Position numbers and translations under genes: made by a program
Assembly (NCBI RefSeq): GCF_014851395.1
Contig: NW_024042261.1
Span: 36,047,942 to 36,111,941, forward strand
Source of the DNA: Micropterus salmoides
Lineage: Eukaryota; Chordata; Actinopteri; Centrarchiformes; Centrarchidae
Reading direction: 5' to 3'
DNA: 64,000 nucleotides
In this document: piece after piece, positions 1 through 14,043 of the stretch
Numbering within the stretch: position 1 is the stretch's first letter
How the letters are laid out: every line of letters starts with the position of its first letter
Notes under the pieces: generated by a model
Database searches by the model: none
Seen by the model: the letters and a program-made list of their open reading frames with translations, nothing else
What the model was told of the DNA's origin: nothing

Positions 1-744
1 TTCCCTTTAAACTGATTATTCAGTCTGGGACAATAAACAATGTTTATAATAGTAGTTCGCTAAACTTGCTATATTAATAGTGTGGTTTTTCTAACCTTTC
101 CTCCATTTTAAGCTACATCCTGCTCTATTTAGCTACATGATGAGATTGAAGTACAGGCTGGTTGGATCGGAGGTAGCGCTGCTGCTGCCTGGAAACTTTG
201 TTATTCTGTGATTTGAATCGGCAACTGCTTGCTCAAGTGAATGAGCTTTTGAGGCATTTCCAGGCTTTTTTAGGGTGGACACTCTTACCCTGTAACAATT
301 GGCACATTAGCATAAAATAATTGGAATCAATTAATCAAGTACTGATAATCTTTACAGAAATCTCGACAGCAGACGAACACAAAGAACCTGAACATGAGGA
401 GCGAGGACTGCTGATAGTGGGGATGGTCAAGGCCAAAACCCAGCTTCTTAAGAGCTGACATCATAGGTGTGTGTGCGTGTGTGTCCCAAGACCATATGGC
501 AAAGGAACCGCCCACTCATGGGACCAGCCACACCTTCCAGTAACACACACATACTACCTTGTAACACCGCGCCATCTTGGGTTTCAGCGCCATTGCCTTT
601 TTAAAAAGAAGGTGAATGAAAGAATTGGTTTACGTGTTTGACCTCCCGTTGTAGTGACACACTCACTCCTTTACTTTTAATCTGCCCTTTCCTAGTATCA
701 CATGTACACACCTTCAAACACACATGATCAGATAAAACTCACAC

Positions 745-746
<2 letters not shown>

Positions 747-781
<35 letters not shown>
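747..781 (+). repeat. (GT)17 microsatellite
   Basis: Uninterrupted GT run, followed directly by gagagataaa. Confidence 0.97.
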
Positions 782-783
<2 letters not shown>

Positions 784-2619
784 AGATAAACGAATCATAA
801 ATGAGAGAGTGAAAGTAGGTCTAGTATAGAGAGGAAAGTTGTGTGTCACACCTCAGTCCTGCAGTCTACTTTGATCAACCAACTGTGTGTGTGTGAATAT
901 TTCAGTGCTGAAGTATTGCATTCACGCCCTGCAGCCTTGCATCCATAGAGAGATACTCTGTGCATTACATCATAGCATGATTACATACTGTTTGTTGGAT
1001 AGTGTGTGTCTGTTGGGAGAGAAAACCATGAGAGGTGAGATGGTGACTGTGTCTCGACTAACACGCACTGACAAGGTGAACGGGTTCATACAGTATGTGT
1101 GTATGTGATAATCATGTGATCTAAATACAAGACTTCAGCCAGCCAAACAGACCAAGGCCTGTACAACACAAATGTGTTTTCAAAGATTGTAATTTAACAC
1201 CTCTGAAGGTTAAATTCCTCCTAAATGGTTGCTTCTAAATTTCAGGCTCTTCCATAATTTTTTGCTTACATTACAATCTCTGTTCCAGCTCAAAGGCACA
1301 AAGAGATTTTTAGTTTGTGCGCAGAAATGTTTTGTTCTGTCCAACCAACGGCCCAAAACTCAAAAGAGATTCGGTTTATTGTTATACCTTTTATTTAAGC
1401 AGGGAAAAAAACTCATTGAGATTAAAAATCTTTTTCAAGAGTGTCCTAACTCTGGGCAGCAGCACAGTTAACAATGTTACAGACATGAAAAGATGTATCA
1501 TAAACATAAAACATACCAATTTATGATGGGAGTAAGTAATCAGTTACAAGCTCGTGAAATATCAAAACTTTCTTAAATATTCACTTCATTTCATCAACAA
1601 CAATGATTAAATCAGTAATCAATCATAACATCTACAGCCAGAATTCCTGACCTCTAAGTCATTTAAAAGTACTTTAAAAGCAACCAGTAAAACCGGCTCC
1701 TGAAGATTCAGAACATTTTGCAGCTGATTCCAAGCAAAGTCAGCAGCGCACTACTTAGCAAACGCCCCTTTACCCAATTCAGTCTGGACTTAAGGGACAG
1801 ATAGTAGTAATAAGTTCTGGGAACGAAGACAACATCTTTCCGTACTTTACTCTTAAGGGTAGATTTGTAAATAAGATGGAAGCAGACCAAGTACGGCTTT
1901 AGAAATTGGAGTTCGCCAATGTTTAAGTCTACAGTTAGACAATGCAGACCAACCAACCCAAACATACAAAGAGCAATGGTGAGTAAGGACTCTAAAGTTT
2001 GTGATGAACCTCGACATTTGTTGAATGTGACATTTAATAGAGAGATATTGATAGATTATGATATAACAGATAAATGCAGCATATCCTCAAATTTCGGAAA
2101 TTGGAACCAGCAAATGTTTGGTGTTTGTTTATGAAAGACTTAAACTATAATAATATTGACCGAAAATTAATTGGCCACAATTCTGACAATTAACTGATTT
2201 TACTTACTGTGGACTGAATGAATTAAGTCAAACATTTGCGTATTCCGCCTTTTGAAATGTGAGGGTGTTCTGCTTTTACTGGCTAATTTTACACCAATGT
2301 AAATTAAATTAATCTTTTTTGGTGTTATATGTGTTCTGGACACAATAAACCTGAAGGAAACACATGGGCTCTGAGTAATATTTTCTGACATTTTAAGCAC
2401 CAAATAATTAGCAGACACGATAATAATGATAATAACCACTTAATAATGAATGAGTGTAGATTTAGAGCAGGGTCTGTAGTGACACATACTACATTTATTT
2501 TCTCTCAGTTGGAAGGAGGGGGATTTCTAGCAGCATAATGGCCTGTCATGATATTTTCAAATGCCAACATCATGATATCATTTTTACAGTATTACACAGC
2601 TAAGAAAACACTTCCAAAT

Positions 2620-2850
2620 GTTCAATCTCCTCTTCATTTCCTCTTTTCTCCTCTTTTTTCTTTACTTTTTCCCACCTCTTATCTTCTTCATCCCATTCCT
2701 TCTTTTACTAGCCATACATATCTTTCCAAACCATCCTCCTCCTCATCTTTCTCTCCTGTCTTTCCTCCTCTTCCTCATGCTCTTCATTCCCCTTGCTTTT
2801 TTCACCATGTCATACTTTACTCTCCTCCGGTCTATTTTACGTAACCGGTG
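2620..2850 (+). repeat. Pyrimidine-rich tract
   Basis: CT- and CTCCTC-rich on the + strand for about 230 bp, with no regular period. Two overlapping frames read through it are compositional artefacts. Confidence 0.8.
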
Positions 2851-5429
2851 AAGCAACTATAATACAATTATCTATAAATATCCCTTCATTTTTCTCACTG
2901 TCAAACAGAGGGGATCTTTTTTTTTTATTTGCTCTGATCCACTTCCTTCCACTTACCAGATATATTTTCTCTCTGCTATTTCTACCACAGGGATTCTCTC
3001 ACTTTATATCTCTTCCTCAAACATTTAAAAGTAGGATACTTTTTCAAATCAAAATCAATAAAGTTGGCACATTTCATCCGTTCTTGATATTTGTGATTAA
3101 AGGATAATTTGCATGTTGAAATGCTGAAAGGTAAACTGTGTTGAAAATGTGACTGACCGTTTACAGGAAGCTATATGGATGTTGCTGGTGCACAGCTGCA
3201 TGTTCAGTATATATTAAGATACTGCTGCTGTTGCATTTAGCGGTCTGTGAAGCCACATCAATGTAAAGTAGTCCATATGCAAAATAAGGGAAAAAGTAAA
3301 ACTAATCCTTGTAATCCTCAAGATTTCAGTCTTGATTGATTTTATGACAATCGCAGTTACGCCTGGTCCACACTGCCTACCTGAGCAGTGCGCATGGGCA
3401 ACTAAAATTGGACATTTCAGGAAAATCTTAAGGATTATAAATTTAAACAGACAACATTTTGTTCCCTCAGCTTTGTCGCTCCAAATCCATCTGTCTTTCT
3501 CTCTGTCTCTCTCCCATCTTGTCCTTTCCCCCGAGGGGGGTGGATGTTTCATGCTGTGGTGTCACCTCGGTATTAACAGGAAGACAAGAACAACACCCTC
3601 CCCCTCAACACACTGCCCATATTTTAAATATGGCCAGTCAAGCACATCAGCTTGCCCTCTACATGCACTCCCTCGCTCTCTCATATTAAAAATGATTGGT
3701 TACATTATAGGGTATATTTTCCAAAGGCTGTGCATTCAAACTACAGCAGAAACTTTCTCTCTCATTATCCATATATCTTTTAAGTAATTTTTTTAAGCAA
3801 GCTATTCACCTGTACTGACTTCTGAAATGCAAATATTTGCTGGTTTTTGAATATCCTTTGGTTTTGGACTGTTGGACAAACAAAAGCAAGACATTAATGT
3901 GGGTTTTTTTTATTGATCAAACAATCAATTAATTGAGAAAACATTTAGCAGATTAATCGATAATGAAATTGGAGCACTAATTCACAAAGATAACCTACCT
4001 AAACTTAAGCCTGTTACTCTAAATTACTGTTATATTAAAGTCTACTGATGGTGCAAGACTTCCAAAAAAATTTTGGAAAAATATTTCCGCGTGTGTCTCC
4101 GCCAGCTGCTTGTCATCATTCATCAGATATCACCATGCTCAGCAGGAATAATTAGGCTTGCAGCCATTAAACACAATTACACTCACATTTGGCTGCCACG
4201 TACATTACACACACAAGTAGCCTGACTTCATGTATGTGTGACAGCCGGTCGGCGGGAGAGACAAAGCCGGTTTAGAGAGCAACATGTTGGATTTTCAGGC
4301 TGATCTTCATGTTGTAATGGTTGTTGATGCTTCAGCCTTGACTTGAACAGAGGTGCTTCAAAGGTGTTTCATAGTCAGTAATAAACCTGTTAATATTGAC
4401 AGTAGATTTGACCTGGGTGATAAATTAAATATTATCCTTAATGAACTTTCAGCTAAGTCATGTTCTATACTGATGTGATCTTATCATGGTGTCGTTATAC
4501 TAAAGTCTGTTATCCAAATGATTGATTCTCAACAAACTAATTTAAAAATCCTCATTAGTATCATGGTAATGATAATTTTGATAATCCACACCACATAACC
4601 ACATAACATAACAGCTGGTCAATACAAAGATAAAATCCCATAACCTGTACAATGCTAGACAGAAACCACCATTTCTGGATTCACACCTTCAACAAGTTTT
4701 CATATAGAGCAAAAATGCTTCAACGTCTCTCACTTTAGTTCACAGACATCTGTGATTGAGAAGTTGAAATATATACCTGTTATACCCGTTCATTTGGATA
4801 AACTATCAGTGCCTTCTGTCTTTATCTAAATACAGCAACTCTGAATGTCTCACCTGAACTGACTACTGTAAGTTAACTTATCTCTGTCCATCAGATAATA
4901 GGTTGTATGTGCGAGACCTGCAGCTCACCTGTACCTTTAGCTTAGTGAGTGGATGTATGATTAGCAAAGGCAAATGCTGTGCCAACTGTCACACAGAGTG
5001 TGTATGTGTGTGTGACATGTTGCATTAGCCTGTGGTAATGAGACTTTAGCACCACCGTAATAAGCCATAATCTATAACTCCATTAGCATTGCCCTTCTGG
5101 CTCCTGGTATAAACTGTGTGTGTGTGTTTACTCACAGAAAGGTGTGAATGTGTGGACAGCTGCAGGGTTGACTCTCACCTCTTGCCTGCCTTCTGTTTGT
5201 CCCCCCTCTCCCCCCTTAGCTCAAACTTTCATCTGTTCAGCTTTGTCTGACACCAAGCTGGTTCCTTCTCACTTATAAGACTGCAGACTGTTTGTTTGTG
5301 TGAAGGCATGCAGACCCCATCTGCTAAGAAAGGCAGAAAGACTGGGGGGGATAAAGACTGATAGAAGCCCTTTTCCTAACTAATAATAATAACGGGATTT
5401 CTTTCTGTTCATTTTGGTATCACATTCAC

Positions 5430-5665
5430 TCCGTTCCAGTTCATCCCAAAGGTGTTGGATGGGGTTGTGGTCAGGGTGGCTCTGTGCAGGCAAGTCAAGT
5501 TCTTTCACATCAAACTAGAAAAACCCCAAAGGCAGGTCCATATCTGCCTGTACGGACCTGGGTCTGTGTATGGAGGCATTGTCATGTTGAACATGTTGTC
5601 ACAAAGTTGGAAGCACAGCATAGTCTAAAATATTGCTGTATGCTGTTTCATTAAGATTTCACTTC
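5430..5665 (-). mobile_element. Decayed fragment of the same Tc1-type MITE
   Basis: Contains ggttgtggtcagggtggctc, ggcattgtcatgttgaaca, tcacaaagttggaagcacag and tttcattaagatttc. These are the reverse complement counterparts of words in the complete copy at 48146-48542. Ends are not preserved. The phrase aaagtatgtggaca recurs at about 5731 but in the wrong orientation for a terminal repeat of this copy. Confidence 0.7.
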
Positions 5666-5745
5666 ATTGGAACTAAGGTTTTAGACAAAGCTATTAAAAG
5701 AAATACAAGAACAGACCGAATGTACGCAAAGTATGTGGACAGCAG

Positions 5746-8700
5746 TGTCATTACAGACTTTTGACCATATACTATATTTGAAAGGAATTTGTCTCTGTTA
5801 CCTGTCTCTGTCTGATTTCAGGATCAAATGTATCTCTAAGGGACAAACCACTCTACTACGTATTTGTTTGCACCTCCCGTCCAGAAGTGAATCCGAAGAC
5901 CTAGAACAAAGAAGTTTGAAAAGGCTGCTGACTCTGTTTTTTATTTTAAAACTCCGGGTAGTGTTTTTTAGTGGGAACGGGCAAAAACAGAGGACTTTAG
6001 AAACGATGACTCAGATGGTAATGTTTGGCTCTCTCAATGGATCTTGTAAGTCAAGCAAAGCAAAAACGCAATGCTACTGACGAGTTTTAGTTTTGGTATT
6101 TTATTAAATTATTTTGTACCAGCAAATAACACTTAGAGCCTACACTTGTACTGTGCATGTCACTGTATTTACTTTGCTTTAAACTCTCGTGTTACTTTCA
6201 GTAAAGTGCAATTTATAATTCTGCGTCAAATCGACGGCGCAGGCTACGGGGCTACGCAGAGGCTACGCAGAGGCTACACCATAGCCTGATTTGCACCTCC
6301 TCAAAATGTAACTACATGTCGAGTGGACGCGGACCGTAAGCTCTGTCATTGGTCGGCTGGGTAGCCTTGCAATGCTTCCGAGCCGACCGGAAATACTCCG
6401 CGTTTGGAACATAGACTGTATATAAGAAGGTTTGGAATAACAGTTACTAGCGGCCAAAACGGTGGCTGTAACACAGTGAATCAATATATTTGACCGTCGC
6501 AACCTGAGCGAAATGACTCGTTTCGCTATCAGAATGTGATCCATTCAGTCGGTAACATTTGAAAAGGCTACACCAGCCGCACGTTTACAATTTTACCCCC
6601 ATTTACATTAGCGGAGGGCTAAACTGGAAGTTAGCCTGCTCGGCCGGCAAAAGTCAACACAGTGGACGATGTTGCGCTACTGCAGACTAGCTTTTGGGGG
6701 TATGATTGCAGAATGGCAGACACACCTACGCACAAGAATTAATGCATGGCTACGTGCGTAGCCTACGGCGTAGGTACGCACGTAGACCCTACACAGGAGT
6801 ATAAATGGGCCTTTACCGTTCCAGCTCATTATTGGTCCATGCAAAAGAAATATCTGGTGTGGTTCTTCGTCTGTAGTACTTAAATCTGTTGCCAAATCTT
6901 CTGCAGCTGCGAGTAGACCATCTGCTTCATGTTAACACCAGCATGCGCATGCCCAATGTACGTGAATGGCCACTAGATGTGCGTTTTCAGTCGTTTTAAT
7001 GTAGACACAGATCAGTTCTACATTAAAAACTCAGTTTTTAAACAAAAACAGTATCGTGGATGGGGCCTAAAAGTTATTCCAGGATTTTGATGTTGATCCT
7101 TAAGTCCGGACTGAATCCGACTTTGGCTTTCTGCTAGAAGATCTTTAGTACGCTGATTGTGTAGTGTGGGGAGTACAAGAAGTGTGTCTTCATTTCTCAC
7201 CGTGTCCATTACTGTTGTCTCTTTTGCTCAGATTCTTTCTGTGATCATCTCATTCACATTTCAAAGTGTCATTTCAGCGCCGTCTCTGTCACATCTTTCT
7301 CTGCAGGACTATAAAAATGTGATTTGATTAAGTGTCTGAAAATGCTAACAACCCAGGAGGTAGTAATACCCTGTGCTAGCCTGCTAGCATTTCCTCCCCT
7401 GTAAATCAAATATATTTAATACTTGTGCGGATGTCTGACAACACAAAGAAACAGAAATTGAAAGATATTTTTATGACTAGGCATGTTTTGCTATACTTAC
7501 TTAATATTCTAGGTAGCCTAGAGCACTGATCCGTATCCTGATGACTGACTGAAAGATTTATTGTTATGTCCTTCTTTAAGAGCAAGTGGAGCGAATTAAA
7601 TAGTTTTAATAGCCGCTGATAAGATGGACCTCCATTTAAAAAAGTGCCAAGGTGATGAACAGTCTGTAAAATCTGTGATGAATAGTGTGTAATAACAGCT
7701 GTCGCTCTGTTTCTGTGCAGGCTGCAGGTTGAAGCTGTCTCTTTGCCTTTCTGTGATACAACGTTAACAGGTAAGCTGGGCTGGTGTAACACATACGACA
7801 GCTCATCTCTCTGTTGTAGTTGTAAGTTGGAGTTTGTTGTGTGCCTTGCACAGTGGCACTGTGCACGGTAAAATCAATAACAAAACTGTCCATTGTAAAC
7901 ATCCATCACAGTTTACAGACAGATGAAGTCGTTTGCACACACAGTTTTGCCGATATTTCAAGTGGGGTCACTTTCAGTTTTCCCTTCATATAAAGTGGTC
8001 CAGATATTCTCACTAAATGATTATCTTGTTTACAACCTGACTGATCATCTGGCTGCTTTTTTTTGTTGCCAGATCTCAGCAATTACTTTGCAAATCGCTG
8101 TGTTATCATAACTAACCAACTAACTAGCTAGCCGGACAACACATTGTGTGTACAGGAACAGGGTATATCTATTACATATGTAATAGGTTAGATCTTATAG
8201 GCAAATAATAGAGGTGACATTTTTGGGCGAAATGGGTTACGTATCAAATGAAAACTCTTGATGAGCTCTTTCTACTGCCACAAGGAAGCCAATCCAGATT
8301 TATTAATCAAACACCAAAAGACCTAACACTGAACACACCAAACTATTTAGGACCAAAAGGGCAAACAAATGGTAAAATTTAATAAACAAAGTCAGGACAA
8401 AGTATTGGTCAAATGTCACCCATGCCTCCCTGGTTCTAACCCCTCGAACATCAAGTCCATTGTTTTCAGTATTTTACACATTGTTCATATCCCAGTCTTA
8501 GTGTAAAGGTCAGTCATGCCATTGTTGGAGGGTTTGCCTGCAACCATCCGATGATGTCTTTCTTGGAAGCAGCCAGTTACATCCAGTGCCATTTATATTA
8601 TATGGAAGTTTTCCCAGATGTAAGAATAGAACAATCAACTTCTATTCCAAGTATTTTATTATCTCTTCAGCAGTGTCTTGACAGTATGAAAAAAAATTAT

Positions 8701-9157
8701 GGACACACCCAGAAAATAAGATAATGAACACCCCTTTGCATAAATTTCAGTTTTGGAGTCACAAAATAACTTAACTAAAATAACATAACTCTCATCAGGA
8801 CCATGAGTTGGTGGTCTGGCTTTCCCATATTATCATGTCATCCTCCGATATCTCGGATAAATTGGTATATTGATACTGACATTGGGATAACAGAGTTATT
8901 AGTGTCTTTATTCAGTGCAGTTTAATGTTACTGACTAACTAAATTGTCCATATTTTGAAGCCAGATAATTGCTTTGATAAGAGAAAACACGAACTAGTTA
9001 ATTGTTGACTGTTGTTTTATCTAAGAGAGTGAGAACATGAGCATTGCCTTAAGGAGACCTATTATTCTGCTTTTCCAGTCCTATATTGTAGTTCTGTGAC
9101 TCCTCTATGGCAGCTTTGCATGATTCAAAGTGCAAAAAAAGAGTTTTCGATCTTATA
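5746..9157. other. No gene recognised, 5746-9157
   Basis: Besides the CpG-bearing MITE at 6200-6822, nothing assignable. A short perfect palindrome ttacatatgtaa lies at about 8171-8182. Confidence 0.65.
6200..6822. mobile_element. CpG-bearing MITE with GGCTACG repeats
   Basis: Left part: gtgcaatttataattctgcg, gacggcgcaggctacgg and repeated gctacgcagag. Right part, reverse complemented: ggcccatttatactcctgtg, tgtagggtctacgtgcg and tacgccgtaggctacg. The two ends share the ATTTATA...TGNGT and CGxxGGCTACG order, so they form imperfect inverted ends. The interior is richer in CpG than the surroundings. No product is visible. Confidence 0.55.
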
Positions 9158-10198
9158 AGCTGTGTTTCAACCAAAGGAACTACATCCCGGAACTAGGAAC
9201 CTTTGGAGGAACCCATTGCGTTTCCATCGAAGGGACCAGGGTCTAAATTTAGTCCTAGGGTCTTTATTTTACCCCCCAAAAAGTCCCTGCTCGGGGGGCA
9301 GTACTTTCCGAAAGTACCGGTACTTTGTGGGGGTGGGGCTTGCCTTGCACTGAATTTCTGAATGGGCGCAGAGGCTACTGGCTTTAACTGGAGAATGTTG
9401 GGTGTTTTTCTATGACTGCTCGACGACTCTCTTTTCCACCTTGTTTGCAAACCAATAAATCACAATCAACAGTCAAATAGTTCAAGTCTCCCCGATGTCC
9501 GCCTGAGATTGTACGTCAGCATTAAATGTACTGCTCGGAAACAGCAGCCAGTGTGCAGTGATGTGTTTACAGCAAACCGCTGATGCAGTTAAGCTAAATA
9601 CTGAAGTTGTTGTTTTAAGGTTTCATCAGTCCGGAAGTTTTTACACAGAGCCAAGTCTGTCTCCTCTTGTCCAAAACAAACAGAACAGCTGATTACAGCA
9701 GGTAATAAAGCTCGTTAAACATCCCGTTCCTCTGACGCTCAGGCGACAGACGTGATGCTGCAGCTGATCTGCAGCTTTTGTCGGCTGGAAATGTTATAAT
9801 AACCAAACTGTTTATTTTATTTTTGCATTGCTTTCTCTGTGCTGGAGTTATTTTATGAACTCAATGGCCTTTTCCAGTTTGTTATTAAATTTGTAACAAA
9901 CTTTATCGTGTGTCTCTTCATTATACTCCCACACAAAAAAGCTGCTTTCATGGTCACAGCCTATAGATTTTCATTATATTCCAATCAAATCTGATGTTCA
10001 TTTATAAATTTTGCTCATGGATAGGGGTTACAAATAATGATGCCTGTGCATCGCTTTGTACAGCGTACAGGCTATGTCATCTGGTTAATTTGCCTAAGCT
10101 TCGCAGGTCTTTAGTGGGCTGAAGGAAACTTTTAGTTCCTTGAAAAGAGATCCAGGGACTTAAAAGGCCCGGGTTCTATTGGTTGAAACGGGGCTATA
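9158..10198. mobile_element. Approx. 1.04 kb MITE with GTTTCAACCA ends
   Basis: The left end at 9158 reads agctgtgtttcaaccaaagg with GGAACTA words following. The right end, reverse complemented, reads agccccgtttcaaccaatag, then gaacccgggcc and ccctggatc. The ends are imperfect inverted repeats of a common fish MITE, possibly PIF/Harbinger-like. Flanking ata on both sides could be a 3-bp duplication but is too short to trust. No transposase frame. Confidence 0.65.
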
Positions 10199-10899
10199 CT
10201 GGCACTTCATGCAGGCCCTCATTTCAGCATCTGTCTAAAATAAGCAGTAGATGCTCCTTTTTGGCTCACAGGGATTTATTTTAAATATTTTTACCTCATT
10301 ATTTGAAGCTTTGGTTTGACATGTTTAACATGAACATCTGACAATGTAAAATTAAAAGCATAATAGGTCCCCTTAAGTCATTTCTTGCAACAGTGATTTT
10401 AAGGATCAATTTTCTTAGTCAGTGGCTCTGGTGCAGGTTACCCTGCAGATATGCGGTTCATTAAATCATTTGTCACACTAAAGACGGGAAACACGTGGCA
10501 GCACATCATTGGACAGAGTTGTGGTTCGCTGAGGGAAACCAGAGTGTTATGTTATTATTATGTAAGTTGGCTGTAATGTGATTCTGCCTTTCTGGCCTGA
10601 TGGCTCCCAGCATGCACCGCAGCCTTCATTATTTATGGGGTTGCCATAGTAATGGGGCTGGGTAGGGGCGGAGTCTGACAGCTGGTAGATCAGGGATGCA
10701 GACAGACGCCCCCCCCCTCCCCAAACGCACACCTCTGTGTGTGTGTGTGTGTGTGGGGGGGGTTTACTGTGCTCATGAGAACTGGGCCTTGGAGGGTTTG
10801 CCATGCATTTTTTATGTACTGCATCATTGTGTGTGTGCTCTGTTTGCAGATGTCTATGTTGGGAATATTGCCACATTGTGAGTATCTGTAATGGACAAG

Positions 10900-11106
10900 C
10901 GTAGGCCTACAACAGGAGTGGGTGATGGGATGAATAAAATCTTCTGTCAGGCTTCTTCCATACAGCCAGATATATTAAAGAATATATAGATATATTTACT
11001 TGTTTAATGAAATGTATCGGGTTGATTGTTTTATGTAGTATGTATGATGCTTTGGCAATATTGTTATTATACATTCATGCCAATAAAGCTAATTTGAATT
11101 GAATTA
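10900..11106 (+). repeat. LINE-like 3' tail
   Basis: Ends gatgctttggcaatattgtt, then catgccaataaagctaattt and gaattgaatt. This is a frequent 3' end signature of a fish non-LTR element; the same end word occurs at 59470-59545. Only the tail is recognisable, and the start is uncertain. Confidence 0.6.
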
Positions 11107-11429
11107 AAGATCCTTAGTCGATGTCTTCATGGGTCCACTTGATTCCTTAAATCCGAGATTTAAAACCTGACCTGGGACCGGAGTCGGACCAGTTAGTTTG
11201 TGTTAATTTGCTGTTTTAAAAGGGTTAAAAACAAACCAACAAACAAACCGATTGAGGCAGTGGTAGACCAGCAACTCCAGTGTTCAGCGGGGAAAATACT
11301 GTTTTTGGTAAAGGAGTCTGGTGGCTTTGAAGAGGGGGATATAACGGCTTCAGTTCCTCGTCGGAAAGGGCTGTCTTACGGCAAGTTAAAGTGATGTAAA
11401 TATTCTAAATGTAGCGTATGCTTTGATAT

Positions 11430-11432
<3 letters not shown>

Positions 11433-11463
<31 letters not shown>
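11433..11463 (+). repeat. Poly-T run (31 T)
   Basis: Uninterrupted T run followed by cttttag. It may be the reversed A-tail of a retroposed copy, but no body is recognised beside it. Confidence 0.95.
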
Positions 11464-12339
11464 CTTTTAGGTATGTAAAATACGTTTAGATTCTATATCC
11501 ATAGCAGTACATTACTTGACTCATGTCTGCTTCTCCAAACTGGGGGGCATGCAGACCTCCATTAACTGAACATAATTCACTGACTCATTCAAACCCCAAA
11601 ATATCCAAACTAACCCTTTAAGGCAATGTTGGGGGGACACAGTGAGCTTCTGCGGTGCTATGGTATTGCCAAATATGTACTGACAGACACATTTCTACCA
11701 TCACACGGTATATGCCGTGTTTACTGTCCAATCCTATATGACCGCATGATTTTAGCATTTGTTTTCACATATGAATTTGGCTTTGTGATGGATAACAGTT
11801 CATTGCTTTGAACAACAGTTGGATTGTTTTACAGTGTTGAAATGTTAATAGAATAATCCACAGTATCCCGTATCTATCTTACCCAGCTGGGAAAGCTGTT
11901 AATGGTGTACGGTGGTGTGTCGGTGTGTCGTCCCATGTCTTCAGGGCTGGACTGAGATCTACACCGTCTTCTAAGAATCACGTTACAGACACACAGACAT
12001 GTACTTCAGACATCCAGTTGTAAGCTAGGACACAACCTCTACCCTGTATATAATACAGGAAACTCACACATCATACTTAAGTTGTAATGTACAATAACAC
12101 ATTTGCAAATAAACATGGACACCTACACATAACATGCACATACAGACACACTTGCGCAGACATGAATGGCACAAAGACAAGCTTAGAGCTGGACACAATC
12201 TTAAGTAGGGTTGCATTTGATGATTATTTTCATTATCCTGTCCTTTGTCATTTGTCAAAGATCATTTTATTAAAATATAAAACAGAGAAAGGCAGCAAAT
12301 GACAAATCTATATTTGAAAGAAGTTGCTAATTACTTTTC

Positions 12340-12358
12340 GAGAGAGAGAGAGAGAGAG
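12340..12358 (+). repeat. (GA)9 microsatellite
   Basis: Short uninterrupted GA run. Confidence 0.95.
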
Positions 12359-12439
12359 CTCTGAGGCAGGTTTTCCTGTGAAAAATGGTTTTGTCTAAAT
12401 TCCAGTGGACTCTTGTTGCTACTCAGCTTTCTTTCTATT

Positions 12440-12720
12440 CTTTGATCCCTCCCTCTTTATTCTCCCCTGGCCCCCACTTGCCCCCTTCACTCTCTCTCTG
12501 TCAGCATCTCTCTCTCTCCTCCCACTTTGTGTTCTTTCAGTATGTCTCTCGCTCCCGCTGGTCCTCTTGTTCTTTCTCTGCCTCTTTTGTTTAGCTCTTC
12601 TTTTCGTGCTCACACATTGTTGGATCACTCAGACCGGACAGATTCCTCCTTTTTATTCCTCTTTTCATTTTCTTTTTTCAAATTTCTTCCTCCTTCCACA
12701 CACACATTCACATGATAAAT
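12440..12720 (+). repeat. Pyrimidine-rich tract
   Basis: CTCTCT, CTCCC and CTTTT runs on the + strand over about 280 bp; non-coding. Confidence 0.75.
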
Positions 12721-13226
12721 AGCTGTAAGCAGAAAACCTTCCAGACAGATTAAACGGAGCGAGGGCTCATGTGATGAGGGAAAGACGAGGAATAGAGACA
12801 GGGGGTTCAGCCGCTTTTTGAGTTTAAGTGTATCCTTGCAAATTAATTATTTGTCTTTGATGCTTTACATTTCATTTGGGGAAACGGCTACCATAGCTGT
12901 CATGCCAGTAATTAACAAACTTCTCCCAACAATTTATCTGGATGTCTATACGGCACATCAGTGAAAATGCCCCCGATGTTATAATGGCCTGCAAACCTAC
13001 AAAAACCATGACACCTTTTATAAACATTGTTTCCTTGAGCATTTAAATGTCTTTACCGGTTGACAGTCTCCTCTGTGAAAGCCTTGTTTTGTTTGTGTAC
13101 ATGAAGTATTCGACTTAATTGTGGTATTGACCTGTTGTGGATGGCAAACAAAACATTTTACGTGAGTGCCAGCTGAAGAGAGACGAAAATGAGAAAAGAG
13201 TTGCTAGTGAAAAGACATCAAGTTAT

Positions 13227-13230
<4 letters not shown>

Positions 13231-13265
<35 letters not shown>

Positions 13266-13287
13266 ACACACAGACACACACACACAG
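13231..13287 (+). repeat. (CA)n microsatellite
   Basis: Pure CA run to 13260, then CACACAGA-interrupted to 13287. An inverted-orientation partner (GT)n lies at 13374-13411. Confidence 0.95.
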
Positions 13288-13372
13288 ACTCCTGCAGCGT
13301 TGCACAGACTGTAAGAACCATCTTCTGCTGGGCTGCAATCTATTGGATGCCATGTCTGATTTATCTCCACTG

Positions 13373-13373
<1 letters not shown>

Positions 13374-13411
<38 letters not shown>
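13374..13411 (+). repeat. (TG)19 microsatellite
   Basis: Pure TG run, complementary to the (CA)n tract 86 bp upstream. Confidence 0.95.
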
Positions 13412-13414
<3 letters not shown>

Positions 13415-14043
13415 CGTGTACTGTATGAAGCCTTCACTATGTTTATGGCTCACATTATGCGTTTCTAACTGCTGTGTGCGTGCGCGTGATTTCAGTAATG
13501 GTACAGTACAGGGTAGAGTGTGTGTATGTGCTTAAGTTTGCATTAATCCTATTAACATCATTAAAGGACTTGCCACTTAAGGCTCTGCAATGCACCCTGG
13601 GATTGCATCGAACGCTTCACTCCAGTCTTCACTTTCTCCCCTTCAGCTTCTTTTCTTTCAAAGATATTGTCTTTCTCATTGTTAATGTCCTTTTTTCCCT
13701 TTTCTGTTCTTTTCCCTGTTGGTTGTTCTCCTGCATGATTTCCTTAAATCTTTTTCTAGATATTTCTCATTCTTCCTTTCCTCTTGTTTTAGGTCTTCTT
13801 TTACTTTTCACTAGAGCTGTCCCAACCTGACCCTGAGGGCCGATTAAAGTCCGATCCTTTCTTTTCTGAACTCTACTGTTTTTGTCCGCATCAGCCTTGC
13901 AAAGTTGCTCTCCTGAATGGCAGCCTACAGTGTGAACATACTGGTGGAACTGTGTTTTGAGTGACAGGCTAAAATTAAACTTCCTTATTGTTGGTTTGTT
14001 TGTCTGCTCGTCAAAGATCACTTGTGAGTGAGAGGTCTTCTCT

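Larger units (their letters stand above)
1..5429. other. No gene recognised, 1-5429
   Basis: Ordinary AT-rich vertebrate non-coding sequence. Apart from the (GT)17 run and the pyrimidine tract listed, there is a decayed TTAATTGATTAATCGAT-type repeat remnant at about 3910-3990. No exon with family similarity and no RNA gene were seen. Confidence 0.7.
11107..14043. other. No gene recognised, 11107-14043
   Basis: Simple repeats only (poly-T, GA, CA, TG and a pyrimidine tract). A weak AT-rich repeat remnant is at about 12205-12300. Confidence 0.65.
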